The notes beneath the pieces were generated by a model. It was not told the origin of the DNA, searched no databases, and was given only the letters and a program-made list of their open reading frames with translations. Both the position numbers and the translations under genes were made by a program. From the NCBI RefSeq assembly GCF_025318105.1, contig NZ_JAOANI010000019.1, forward strand, positions 434,001 to 498,000: a DNA stretch of 64,000 bases, given 5' to 3'. The DNA comes from Venatoribacter pacificus. GTDB lineage: Bacteria > Pseudomonadota > Gammaproteobacteria > Pseudomonadales > Oceanobacteraceae. Positions 44,674-53,654 of the stretch are shown piece after piece (within the stretch, counting starts at the first letter, position 1; the number at the start of each line of letters is the position of its first letter).

Positions 44674-45252
44674 ATGAGCCACCAACAGCGCCACACCCTG
44701 GGCGGATACGGAAAAACGGAACACGAAGTTGACTGGAGCCAGGTTGGCGAAACACTGACCATGCTGGCGCTTGCCGTCGCACAGATTGACACCTCATTGC
44801 ATGAAGGCAACCAGTCCATCAATAAGCTGACCACCAGCTTTACTGCCATGGCAGGCAACTCGCAAAAACTGTTGCAACTGGCAGCGTCTGCAGACAGCGA
44901 CATGCCGCAAAAAGCAGGGCAAATAGCCGGTGAATTACAGCAGGAAATCCAGCAGGCAATCATTGCTTTCCAGTTTTATGATCGCCTGACACAGCGCCTT
45001 GAGCACGTGGGTGACAGCCTGGAACGTATGGGCCACTTAATTGGCAACGCCGAACAACGCTACCAATCCGTTGCCTGGAATACCTTACAGCAACACATCA
45101 AAAGCAATTACACCATGGAAGCCGAACGCATTATGTTTGAACACATCATGGCCGGCCATTCCGTTGCCGAGGCGCTGGAGATCTACCGCCACCACTTCGA
45201 CAAACAGGCTAAGGACAATTTTAACACTGACGACGATATCGAGTTTTTCTGA
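44674..45252 (+). CDS. Helical CheZ-like protein of unknown function
   Basis: 192 residues from ATG 44674; an in-frame ATG at 44662 adds four residues. Not recognised as a named family. It is almost wholly helical. A long helix rich in Gln/Ala leads to IIAFQFYDRLTQRLEHVGDSL at about 96-116. D103 and Q107 in this stretch reproduce the D-x3-Q spacing of the CheZ phosphatase site. The extreme C-terminus NTDDDIEFF is an acidic amphipathic tail like the CheY-binding tail of CheZ. A role in dephosphorylating a receiver domain is inferred. cheV lies on the opposite strand 1 kb away. Confidence 0.6.
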   Translation: MSHQQRHTLGGYGKTEHEVDWSQVGETLTMLALAVAQIDTSLHEGNQSINKLTTSFTAMAGNSQKLLQLAASADSDMPQKAGQIAGELQQEIQQAIIAFQFYDRLTQRLEHVGDSLERMGHLIGNAEQRYQSVAWNTLQQHIKSNYTMEAERIMFEHIMAGHSVAEALEIYRHHFDKQAKDNFNTDDDIEFF

Positions 45253-45261
45253 TACCACGAA

Positions 45262-46062
45262 TTATGGTTTAAAGTGCTCAACCAATTCGTCGCCGATATT
45301 CAGTACCTGCACACCTGAAACCAGAGCATTCTGGCCAAAAATGATTTTCCCATCGATACGGCAAAGTTCTTTTAGGACATCCAGCACATCACCTTCACGT
45401 TCCAGCGTCTCCATACTCCGCGTGGGAATCACACAACGCTGACATGGCTTGCAAATATTCAGCAGACCGTCTTTGTGCAACAAAGAGTGCCATTCGCGCT
45501 CGGCAAAAACAGCCGTTCCCGCCAACACAACATTCGGCCGAAAACGCTCCATCTTTAATTCACGCCCCACCCGCTCAGAAAGTGCTCCGAGACTGCTTTC
45601 AGTGGTAACTAACACAGGAAAACCATCCGCAAAACTGACCCACTGCCCAGGCTCGGCATAGCGCAGATCGACCTGACGCTGACTGTCAGCCGGTAGCCGG
45701 ACCAACCGACAGGCGATGCCAAGAACATCTGAAAACCAGGCGGCGGCCTCATCACCACAGTCTTCTGCGGGCAACGTATCACTCCAGACACTTACCGTTT
45801 GCAATACCGCCGCATGCTCGCGTAATGGCACCTCAAGCGTATCCTTACCGGCAAAGGCAACCATCAGCGCCGATGCTTTCAAATCCGGGCGAATATGAGC
45901 CATCTTCGGCTGCTGGCGCTGCGTAATAAAGCCCCCCTGCTCATCCACCAACAGGAAACGGCGATCTCCGACGGGTCCATACTCATCGAATATCAACTGC
46001 TCTACTTCAACCGGCGCACAGGATTTGATCGGATAGATAAATAAGCGGGAAATCGTTGGCAT
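45262..46062 (-). CDS. MOSC domain protein
   Basis: 266 residues from ATG 46062, which has AAGGAGGG upstream; the longer frame to 46122 is not family-like. An N-terminal MOSC_N beta-barrel (ISRLFIYPIKSC, YGPVGDRRFLLVDEQGGFITQR) is followed by a MOSC domain with RFRPNVVLAG and the conserved cysteine in CKPCQRCVIPTRS. Members bind molybdenum cofactor and reduce N-hydroxylated compounds (YcbX, mARC). YcbX carries an extra C-terminal ferredoxin domain, absent here. Confidence 0.88.
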   Translation of the reverse strand: MPTISRLFIYPIKSCAPVEVEQLIFDEYGPVGDRRFLLVDEQGGFITQRQQPKMAHIRPDLKASALMVAFAGKDTLEVPLREHAAVLQTVSVWSDTLPAEDCGDEAAAWFSDVLGIACRLVRLPADSQRQVDLRYAEPGQWVSFADGFPVLVTTESSLGALSERVGRELKMERFRPNVVLAGTAVFAEREWHSLLHKDGLLNICKPCQRCVIPTRSMETLEREGDVLDVLKELCRIDGKIIFGQNALVSGVQVLNIGDELVEHFKP

Positions 46063-46162
46063 ACGCCCTCCTTGTTGAGGCACAACTCTAATGGATACCC
46101 CAGCAACAAACAACATACTCAATACAGCGCCAAACGGACCTTAACAAGAATCAAACAGGCAA

Positions 46163-46188
46163 TAAAAAAGCGCCACGAAGGCGCTTTT
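46163..46188 (-). terminator. Terminator of cheV
   Basis: Hairpin AAGCGCC/GGCGCTT with a short loop and a minus-strand T-run of six, 21 bp past the cheV stop. Confidence 0.9.
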
Positions 46189-46208
46189 GAATATCCATCG
46201 GTCAGAGA

Positions 46209-47159
46209 TCATTCTGGCCGGGGCGGCATTTTCATTTTTTCCCGCATCAGTCGCTGTACTTCTTTGGCCATCGCTTCCGGTGCGAACTTGGATAAGAAGC
46301 CATTACAGCCCACTTTTTCAACCATTGCCTTATTAAAATTACCGGACAAGGATGTATGCAAAATAATGAAAGTCTCTTTTAATTCAGAATCACGACGGAT
46401 TTCCGTGGTCAGCATATAACCGTCCATTTCCGGCATTTCCGCGTCGGTAATAATCATCACCAGATTACTGTTTACATCGCGACCTTCTTCTTTCCAGTGC
46501 ATCAGCAGCTGATAGGCCTCAAGGCCATTGTGAGCCTCGATAATATTCAGCCCCATAGGTTCCAGCACCTGACGCATCTGCTGAATGGCCACATGCGAAT
46601 CATCGACGATCAGAATGTCTTTACCCCGGACTTTTTCCAGCAACTCGGTATCGTAGGCATCCGCTGACAAAATCGAGTTGTAAGGAGCGATTTCCGCCAG
46701 TACTTTTTCTACGTCAATGATTTCAACAATACGATCATCAATACGGGTAATAGCCGTCAGATAATGCTGACGCCCCGCGCCACCCGGCGGCGGCAGAATC
46801 TCACTCCAGTTCATATTGACGATACGGTCAACGCCACCCACCAGGAAAGCCTGTACCGTCATGTTGTATTCCGTCACGATGATGGTGGCATCTTCTTCAT
46901 TCAGCTTCAGCGGTCCCATCTGGATAGCATGACGCAGATCCACGACAGGCACCGTTTGCCCGCGCAAATGCGTCACCCCGCGCACCACAGGGTGGCGATC
47001 AGGGATACGGGTCAGGCGCGGCATGCGCATGACTTCCTGCACCTTAAATACGTTGATCGCAAAGTGCTGTGAGCCCCCGAGATGAAACAACAGCAGTTCC
47101 AGCCGGTTTTGCCCGACCAGCTTGGTACGGGCATCAACACTACTCAGAACCCCGCTCAT
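46209..47159 (-). CDS. cheV: Chemotaxis coupling protein CheV
   Basis: 316 residues from ATG 47159 (MSGVLSSVDARTKLVGQNRLELLLF), with GGAGTG upstream. The CheW-like domain (about 18-165) has VPVVDLRHAI and IVEIIDVEKVL. The receiver domain has acidic ILIVDDSHVA, the phospho-acceptor aspartate in MIITDAEMPEMDGY and the conserved lysine near GFLSKF. CheV links receptors to the CheA kinase and damps signalling when phosphorylated. No other che genes are nearby. Confidence 0.93.
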   Translation of the reverse strand: MSGVLSSVDARTKLVGQNRLELLLFHLGGSQHFAINVFKVQEVMRMPRLTRIPDRHPVVRGVTHLRGQTVPVVDLRHAIQMGPLKLNEEDATIIVTEYNMTVQAFLVGGVDRIVNMNWSEILPPPGGAGRQHYLTAITRIDDRIVEIIDVEKVLAEIAPYNSILSADAYDTELLEKVRGKDILIVDDSHVAIQQMRQVLEPMGLNIIEAHNGLEAYQLLMHWKEEGRDVNSNLVMIITDAEMPEMDGYMLTTEIRRDSELKETFIILHTSLSGNFNKAMVEKVGCNGFLSKFAPEAMAKEVQRLMREKMKMPPRPE

Positions 47160-47259
47160 ATCACACTCCAATAACCGTTCTTTACCAAAGTGTAGCTAAG
47201 AGCAATAAAAACGCATGAAAATACTGTCTACACTTGAGGGTGTGAATCAGGGACATAAT

Positions 47260-48489
47260 ATGGATAAAACAGATCCACCACTGCTGGCGCGTCAGCCTAT
47301 TCTGGACTCCAGCCTGCAGGTGGTTGGCTATGAGTTGCTGTGCCGCCCTATGCCACAAGATACACTCGCCTGGCAGAATGAGCACGGTGACCGCGCAACC
47401 AGCGAAGTATTGATCAGCGCCTTCAACGATATTGGCATCGATCTGGTAACCGGAGGCCTGCCCGCTTTTATTAATTTCACCAGTCACTGGCTGCACCATC
47501 CGCCAATAATGCCAGCCAACAGTATTGTTGCCGAGCTGCTGGAATACATCCCGGCCAACGAAGAAAACCTGGCTGCGTTACGCCGACTGAAAAAGTTGCG
47601 CTACAAAATCGCGCTGGACGATTACGAAGGCGACGAAAGCCAGGCGCCCCTGTTTCCTCTTATCGATATCGTCAAAGTCGATATACGCCGGCTGCCCGAC
47701 CTGAACAACCTGCCCGCCCTGATTAATAAATACCAGCAACACAATCTGCAATGGTTGGCTGAAAAAGTAGAGACGCAGGAAGAATATCGACTATGCAAAG
47801 AAGCTGGCTGTACGCTGTTCCAGGGGTATTTTTTCAGTCATCCGGCCAATGTTTATGGTAAGCGCCTGCCCGACAATCAGCTGGCCGTTCTGCAGTTACT
47901 CCGGATTCTGAACAATGAAGACAGCAAAATTGAGGAGGTCGCCAAAATTCTGCAGACCGACCCACAACTGAGCTACAAGTTGCTGCAGATGGTTAATTCT
48001 GCGGCCGTCGGCTTTGCCCGGGAAATTACCTCAATTTCCCGGGCAATTGTCATTGTTGGCCTTGATCGCCTGCGGGCCTGGGCCAACCTGATTGCCCTCG
48101 GCCGCCTGCAGGAAAAACCCGCCGTATTACGCGAGCAGGCCGTTGTGCGTGCATTTCTGTGTAAAGCGCTGGTGTTTTCCTGGCCCAATCTGGATGACGA
48201 AACCGCATTCACCCTCGGCCTATTCTCTTTACTGGATGCATTTCTCGACCGTCCGCTGGAAGAAATCTGCGAGCGCCTGCGCCTGCCGGTCGAACTGACC
48301 GTCGCCCTGACGAATCATCAGGGTGACTACGGTTTTATTCTGGCAACAACGGTGCGGATGGAAAAAGGCCAATGGCAAGCAATTGACTGGAATGTACTGC
48401 AAGGCCTGGGCGTCAGTCCGGCACAGCTTGAATGGCACTACCTGAACGCCCTGCAAACAGCCAATGCCCTGCTGCAGAACGCTGGCTGA
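47260..48489 (+). CDS. EAL-HDOD signalling protein with degenerate EAL domain
   Basis: 409 residues from ATG 47260 (MDKTDPPLLARQPILDSSLQVVGYELLCR), with AGGGA upstream; ATG 47215 is an alternative. The N-terminal EAL-like domain reads ELL for EAL, DDYEGD for DDFGTG and AEKVE for AEGVE, so catalysis is unlikely. The C-terminal HDOD domain (about 200-390) contains LQTDPQLSYKLLQMVNSAAVGF and SRAIVIVGLDRLRAW. This YuxH-type architecture is regulatory; ligand unknown. Divergent from cheV with 100 bp between; it converges with the FGGY kinase gene, the stops being 2 bp apart. Confidence 0.88.
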   Translation: MDKTDPPLLARQPILDSSLQVVGYELLCRPMPQDTLAWQNEHGDRATSEVLISAFNDIGIDLVTGGLPAFINFTSHWLHHPPIMPANSIVAELLEYIPANEENLAALRRLKKLRYKIALDDYEGDESQAPLFPLIDIVKVDIRRLPDLNNLPALINKYQQHNLQWLAEKVETQEEYRLCKEAGCTLFQGYFFSHPANVYGKRLPDNQLAVLQLLRILNNEDSKIEEVAKILQTDPQLSYKLLQMVNSAAVGFAREITSISRAIVIVGLDRLRAWANLIALGRLQEKPAVLREQAVVRAFLCKALVFSWPNLDDETAFTLGLFSLLDAFLDRPLEEICERLRLPVELTVALTNHQGDYGFILATTVRMEKGQWQAIDWNVLQGLGVSPAQLEWHYLNALQTANALLQNAG

Positions 48490-48491
48490 CT

Positions 48492-50051
48492 TTACTGCGG
48501 ATAACCGGTTATTTCACGAATGCTCTGATACAGAGGTTTCATGCGCTTATACATTTTGCGGTAAACCTCTTTATAGAGACGGTCATACAGCCGCACCGTA
48601 TTCAATTCCGGCTCAAACACCTGACCAACCCGTGTCATTTGCATAATGGCACTGCGGTAATCGGGATAAATCCCTAAACCGACGGCACAATTAATGGCAG
48701 CGCCCAAGCCAGAAGTTTCACTGGTGTGCGGGCGCTCTGCAGCCATGCCAAAAATATCCGCAGTTAACTGCATGGCCGCATCACTCTGAGAACCACCGCC
48801 CGATACGCGCAAACGCGTAATAGGCACACCACTGCGCTTTTCAATCTGTTCTTTACCCTGGCGCAATTCATACGCCAGGCCTTCGAGAATCGCACGGTAA
48901 ATATGCGCCCGTTTATGCACATCACCAAAACCGATCAACGCGCCCTTTCCTTCCGGCCCCGGCTGACGTACCCCAGGCGACCAATAAGGTTGCATCATCA
49001 ATCCCATTGACCCTGCCGGTACCTGATTGACCAGCTCATCAAATAATTGCTCCGGCTCAATACCGCGTTCAAACGCCAGGCGCTGCTCGTTATGCGCTAA
49101 CTCTTCTTTAAACCAGCTCACCATCCAGAAGCCGCGATAAATCATCATCTCGGTGTTGTAGTGTCCGGGAATCGCAGCGGTATAAGGTGGAATAAACGGA
49201 ATTGTTTCGATGTATTTGGCAGTTGTGGTGTTGATGGTTGCCGTCGTACCGTAGCTCAGACATCCGATGTGTGCATCCAGACCACCAGCACCCATCACTT
49301 CGCAGGCTTTATCCGAGGCTGCGGCAATCATCGGCAATCCGGCCGGCAAACCGGTTAACGCCGCAGCCGTTGCGCAAATAACCCCTAACGGCTCACCCGG
49401 AGAAACCAGCTCCGGCATCATCTCGCGGGTAGCAGACAGCAGTTTCCATTTCAGATCAGAAGGCTTTGCCCATTGCTGACGTTTGTAGTCGTATGGCAAA
49501 TAACCAACGATGGAACCAGTCGAATCTTTTAATTCGCCACTCAGACAATACGTCAGCCAGGCTGATAAATTCACGTAATAGCGGGTTTTTGCCCATACAT
49601 CCGGTTCGTGCTGAACAATCCAGTTATCCCGTGCTTTTGCACGCATCTCGCGGATTAAATGACTCAGACCCAGGGTTTTAATCAGCACGCCCCAAATGCC
49701 GCCGACGGGAGTTTCTACCGCAGCCTGACGCTGATCCATCCAGACAATCGCCGGACGCAGCGGCTGAAAATTTTCATCAAGATTGATCATGGTGTAGCGC
49801 TGCGTTGTCAGCGACACACCACAAATCTGATCCGGCGTGACCTTACCCTGCGCCCATAAACGCTTAAAGGCTTCCTGAAGGTTTTCCCAGTAATAACCAG
49901 CGTCCTGTTCTGCCCAGCCCGGATGATGGGAAAAATATGGTTCAATGGTTACTTTACTCTTGGCAACTTCGTTACCCTGCTGATCAAACACCAGCACGCG
50001 CACACTTTGAGTGCCGTTATCAATTGCCAGTAAATATTCCGCATTTGCCAT
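48492..50051 (-). CDS. FGGY-family carbohydrate (polyol) kinase
   Basis: 519 residues from ATG 50051 (MANAEYLLAIDNGTQSVR); ribosome site weak. The ATP-binding DNGTQSVRVLVFD start, WMDQRQ in the substrate region, SYGTTATINTTT and C-terminal RVSGGGSQSDAAMQL are FGGY motifs. It differs from glycerol kinase, which has DQGTTSSR and WQDRR. The substrate is unassigned. It is the last gene of a three-gene set with a GlpD-type dehydrogenase and an alkyl-DHAP-synthase-like flavoprotein, so a glycerol derivative such as an alkylglycerol is a reasonable guess. Confidence 0.85.
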   Translation of the reverse strand: MANAEYLLAIDNGTQSVRVLVFDQQGNEVAKSKVTIEPYFSHHPGWAEQDAGYYWENLQEAFKRLWAQGKVTPDQICGVSLTTQRYTMINLDENFQPLRPAIVWMDQRQAAVETPVGGIWGVLIKTLGLSHLIREMRAKARDNWIVQHEPDVWAKTRYYVNLSAWLTYCLSGELKDSTGSIVGYLPYDYKRQQWAKPSDLKWKLLSATREMMPELVSPGEPLGVICATAAALTGLPAGLPMIAAASDKACEVMGAGGLDAHIGCLSYGTTATINTTTAKYIETIPFIPPYTAAIPGHYNTEMMIYRGFWMVSWFKEELAHNEQRLAFERGIEPEQLFDELVNQVPAGSMGLMMQPYWSPGVRQPGPEGKGALIGFGDVHKRAHIYRAILEGLAYELRQGKEQIEKRSGVPITRLRVSGGGSQSDAAMQLTADIFGMAAERPHTSETSGLGAAINCAVGLGIYPDYRSAIMQMTRVGQVFEPELNTVRLYDRLYKEVYRKMYKRMKPLYQSIREITGYPQ

Positions 50052-50138
50052 ACTGCTGAGCTGCCTGATTCTTTTTATCGTTGTGATAAAACGCCACGAC
50101 AGAGCGCCCACATTCGGGGATCTGTTATGGCGTTTATA

Positions 50139-51734
50139 TTATTTGGGGATGCTGTAATACTTATTCCAGATGGCCTGATAACGCTCAAGTTCCTGCTGAA
50201 ACTGTGCATCATTCCAACCCAATTCCTCAGCACAGACTGCACGGATTTTTTCAATAAATCCAAGTCCGCCCTGTTCCAGCAATAAGCCGAGACGGGTGCG
50301 GCGCAGCAGTAAATCATCCAGATGTATTACCGACTCATTCGCCGCCGACCAGCGTAATTCCGCCCACAAGGTGCGACTGCCGGGAATAACGTCCAGTTCG
50401 CCGTCTTTGGCCAGATCGAGCAGTGCATCAAGGTCCATACCAAAATGACCACTCAGGCGCTTTTGTACATAACCGGGCAATGCGAGGTATTTTTTATGCG
50501 ACGAAACAGACGGCGTAAAAATCTGCGCGCCAAACTCTCCGGCCGGAAAACGTTTAATGTATTTACGTGCCGCTTCGAGTGCATCCAGAGCAATTAAACG
50601 GAAAGTGGTTAACTTCCCGCCACTGACACTGACCAGACCTTTATCATCCCAAACGCTGTGATCACGCTTTTCTTTCGATGGATTTAACGCTCCGGACGAT
50701 ACCAGCGGACGTACGCCGGCCCAACTGGAAATAATATCTTTTTCAGTAAGATCAGCTTTCGGAAACTGATAAAGCGCAACTTTTAACAGATAGTCCAACT
50801 CCGCCCGGGTCATACTGGCTTCACTGTTATCGATGCCATTATTGTCCAGATCGGTGGTACCGATAACGGTCCGCCCTTCCCACGGAAAAATAAAAATAGG
50901 GCGTTTATCGTCCGGGTGCATGGCCGTAAAAGATTGCGCAACCGGTAAGCGCCAGGCAGGCACAACAATATGACTGCCACGTGCCGGACGAATCTTTTTT
51001 TCGTCTGTCATCTGACCACGTAATTCATCTGCCCAGGCACCGGTCGCATTAATCACCACGTCCGCTTTGACGTCATAGCCTTCACCGCTGAGAACATCTT
51101 CCACACGGGCACCCACAACCTGCTCACCGTCTTTCAGCAATTGCTTAACGCCGACATAATTCAGTACAACGGCACCGTCTTTCTGTGCTTCACGCAGCAC
51201 GCGAACAACCAGACGGGCATCATCGGTTACGGCATCGGCAAACTGCGTGCCGCCAATTAATGCATTTTCATTCAGCAACGGGCTTAAAAAACCAAAGTCG
51301 TCACGTTTGAAATAATGGCGATAACGCTTACCAGCAAAGAAATCGTAGATGCGCAGCAGCGTATTAAATACAAAAGGCCCGGGGAAACCGCCTTTATAAT
51401 GCGCCATCAGGTAGCCCATCTGATCGACCAGACCCGGCGCCTCAGTCATTAAACGTTCACGTTCCTGCACCGAATGCATGGTGGTTTTTACATCACCTGC
51501 GGCGATATAACGCAAACCGCCATGCACCATTTTGGATGACCGGCTGGACGTACCCCAGGCAAAATCCTGCCGTTCCAGCAGCAGCACTTTCAGACCGCGG
51601 CGTGCAGCCTCACGGGCAATTCCCGCGCCGGTAATACCACCACCAGCAACGATTACATCCCAGTGCTGCGCGGCACTGGTTAACTGTTCCAGCTGATGTT
51701 CGCGCTGTCCTGGTGCCCATGCTGTGTGCGACAT
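50139..51734 (-). CDS. glpD: GlpD-type FAD-dependent glycerol-3-phosphate dehydrogenase
   Basis: 531 residues. N-terminal FAD-binding IVAGGGITGAGIAREAARRG, SSRSSKMVHGGLRYI, INATGAWADELRGQ, GTTDLDN and the C-terminal SVSGGKLTTFR are all GlpD motifs. It should oxidise sn-glycerol-3-phosphate (or a 1-substituted analogue) at C2 and feed electrons to quinone at the membrane. It lies between an FGGY kinase not of GlpK type and an ADPS-like flavoprotein, with no glpF, glpR or glpK. That makes a dedicated role on a glycerol derivative plausible; the symbol reflects family only. Confidence 0.85.
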   Translation of the reverse strand: MSHTAWAPGQREHQLEQLTSAAQHWDVIVAGGGITGAGIAREAARRGLKVLLLERQDFAWGTSSRSSKMVHGGLRYIAAGDVKTTMHSVQERERLMTEAPGLVDQMGYLMAHYKGGFPGPFVFNTLLRIYDFFAGKRYRHYFKRDDFGFLSPLLNENALIGGTQFADAVTDDARLVVRVLREAQKDGAVVLNYVGVKQLLKDGEQVVGARVEDVLSGEGYDVKADVVINATGAWADELRGQMTDEKKIRPARGSHIVVPAWRLPVAQSFTAMHPDDKRPIFIFPWEGRTVIGTTDLDNNGIDNSEASMTRAELDYLLKVALYQFPKADLTEKDIISSWAGVRPLVSSGALNPSKEKRDHSVWDDKGLVSVSGGKLTTFRLIALDALEAARKYIKRFPAGEFGAQIFTPSVSSHKKYLALPGYVQKRLSGHFGMDLDALLDLAKDGELDVIPGSRTLWAELRWSAANESVIHLDDLLLRRTRLGLLLEQGGLGFIEKIRAVCAEELGWNDAQFQQELERYQAIWNKYYSIPK

Positions 51735-51805
51735 ACTGCTCTTTTATCCTGTCCGGCGTGTATTTAAGAATGAGTGAGAATGTAGTTATTCATTCAGGGG
51801 GACTG

Positions 51806-53482
51806 TTATCCGACGACGGATTCAGCCGCCTCCTGTTGTGCCTTTTTTGCGGCATGTTCTGCCGTATTCCCGGCGTTGCTTTTTTCCAGCAACGTCCCTG
51901 GATTCATACGCTGTTGCGGGTCAAAATCCTGCACCAAAGTATTCAGAACCCGCATACCCAGTGCGCCTTTTTCGGCCGGCAGATACGGCGCGTGATCTTT
52001 ACCAACGCCGTGCTGGTGTGAAATCGTGGCGCGGCCACGGGCAATAACCGAAGACGCTTTATTTTTCAGCTTGCGCCAGCGTTCCAGAGTTTCTTCATAG
52101 CTGTCGGCACAACGGAAAAAATACGTGGTGTAGATGCTGGAACCCTGAGTGTACATGTGCGAAAGGTGGGTAAACACCATCACTTCTTCACCATCGCTGC
52201 GCAGTGCGGTTTCCAGCGCGCTCTCAACATCGGCCATTAACTGATCGATATTATCCCAGTCAGTCGAGGTTTCCAGCGTATCCACGGCAATGCCGCGGGT
52301 CCAGGTCGTCTCACGCAGGTATGGAAATTTAAAACGCCCATGGGACCAGATGCTGCCCATAATATTGGCCAGCGGACCACCCACCCCGCCATGCGACTTC
52401 AGTACTTTACGAATCTGTTTCAGCGACGTTTTATTCTGATACTTAGTGCCGGTCACACCGTAAGTCAGCATGCAGCGCTCGTCACCCATCCCCATCAGGC
52501 GCAGGAAGCGATCAAGTAATTTAAACTGTTTTTCCTGGGTGCCCAGGTGAAGGTGCGTTTTGGCTTCTTTGGCATTGCTGACCCGCATCATCGACATCGG
52601 TACTTTATTCTGCACCAGCTCACGCACGGCGGTTTTGGCCGCCTGCCAGTTGGGCATAAAGACCACAAAAAAGCGCTCTTCTTCGGCCATGCGGGTAACA
52701 CGCACTTTCACCTCGGTGAAAATCCCCATGCGACCTTCCATCCCCATGGTGATTTCGCGCATATCCGGGCCAGCGGAAGAAGCCGGAATGGTCGGAATAT
52801 CCATCGTCCCCAGCAGGGTTTCCATACGACCACCGGCAAACATCTGCTCGATACGGCCATAACGCAGCGACTGCTGGCCACTGGAGCGGGAAGCCACCCA
52901 ACCACCAATGGTCGAAAGCTCCCAGGATTGCGGAAAATGCCCCAGCGTGTAACCGCGGGCGCGCAACTGGCTTTCAACCAACGGCCCCGGTGTACCGGCA
53001 CCAAAAGTAGCAATCTGGCTTTCTTCATTTAATTCCATCAACTGGTTCATACGCCCCAGATCAATGGTCAGAATCGCACGTTGACTGGCCAGCGGCGTAA
53101 TATGCCCAGCAACGGAAGTACCGCCACCATAGGGAATAACCTCCACGTCGTGTTCAACGGCATAATCCAGCAGCTCACGTACCTGAGAGCTGGTTTCCGG
53201 ATAGGCAACCCCGTCAGGAAAAACCCCGAAGTCCCCACTGCGCATGGCCAGCCAATCCGGAAAACTTTGTCCACGGGCATGGCGTACACGGTCTTCTGCC
53301 GCAGTAACCACCAGAGGATGGGCCGGCAAGCGGGAGGCAGGAACCTGCGCCATCACCGACTCCAGCGTGGCATCGGTCAGAGCGTGGGTTTCTCCGATGA
53401 CGGAATGAATCAGGCGCTCGCCGTGTGCCGGCACCTCTTTGATATAACTCTCATCACCCCAACCATTCCAGCGACGACCCAT
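51806..53482 (-). CDS. Alkyl-DHAP-synthase-like FAD oxidoreductase
   Basis: 558 residues from ATG 53482 (MGRRWNGWGDES), with GAGGAAT upstream. The PCMH-type FAD domain has IPYGGGTSVAGHITP and HFPQSWELSTIGGWVASRSSGQ. The C-terminal cap shows the active-site tyrosine stretch GSSIYTTYFF and ATISHQHGVGKDH (about 486-497), the counterpart of the His-His-His loop of alkyldihydroxyacetonephosphate synthase (AGPS), with Gln in the middle. FNPQ-type end is DFDPQQRMNPG. AGPS swaps the acyl group of acyl-DHAP for a fatty alcohol. First gene of the set; divergent from an AraC regulator. Confidence 0.85.
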   Translation of the reverse strand: MGRRWNGWGDESYIKEVPAHGERLIHSVIGETHALTDATLESVMAQVPASRLPAHPLVVTAAEDRVRHARGQSFPDWLAMRSGDFGVFPDGVAYPETSSQVRELLDYAVEHDVEVIPYGGGTSVAGHITPLASQRAILTIDLGRMNQLMELNEESQIATFGAGTPGPLVESQLRARGYTLGHFPQSWELSTIGGWVASRSSGQQSLRYGRIEQMFAGGRMETLLGTMDIPTIPASSAGPDMREITMGMEGRMGIFTEVKVRVTRMAEEERFFVVFMPNWQAAKTAVRELVQNKVPMSMMRVSNAKEAKTHLHLGTQEKQFKLLDRFLRLMGMGDERCMLTYGVTGTKYQNKTSLKQIRKVLKSHGGVGGPLANIMGSIWSHGRFKFPYLRETTWTRGIAVDTLETSTDWDNIDQLMADVESALETALRSDGEEVMVFTHLSHMYTQGSSIYTTYFFRCADSYEETLERWRKLKNKASSVIARGRATISHQHGVGKDHAPYLPAEKGALGMRVLNTLVQDFDPQQRMNPGTLLEKSNAGNTAEHAAKKAQQEAAESVVG

Positions 53483-53555
53483 GTTGTATTCCTCAATGTC
53501 CGTTAGACCCAATTCGCAGAGAACGCTAAGATACAGCGAAGGCTGAGCGCTGGCA

Positions 53556-53583
53556 CTGACAGTTTGAGACAGAGACGTAGTAT
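53556..53583 (+). promoter_or_regulatory. Candidate promoter of the AraC gene
   Basis: CTGACA (53556-53561), 16-bp spacer, TAGTAT (53578-53583), about 65 bp before the AraC start. It lies in the 172-bp divergent gap shared with the flavoprotein gene. Weak -10; low certainty. Confidence 0.3.
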
Positions 53584-53654
53584 ATTCAGCCAGCGCAACG
53601 ACAAACCCCACGCCAGACTCCACGCGGTTATAACAACAACATGATGCACATCGG

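Noticed and set aside
48492..50051. Naming the FGGY kinase glpK
   Set aside because: The phosphate-binding and substrate motifs differ from glycerol kinase (DNGTQSVR and WMDQRQ instead of DQGTTSSR and WQDRR).
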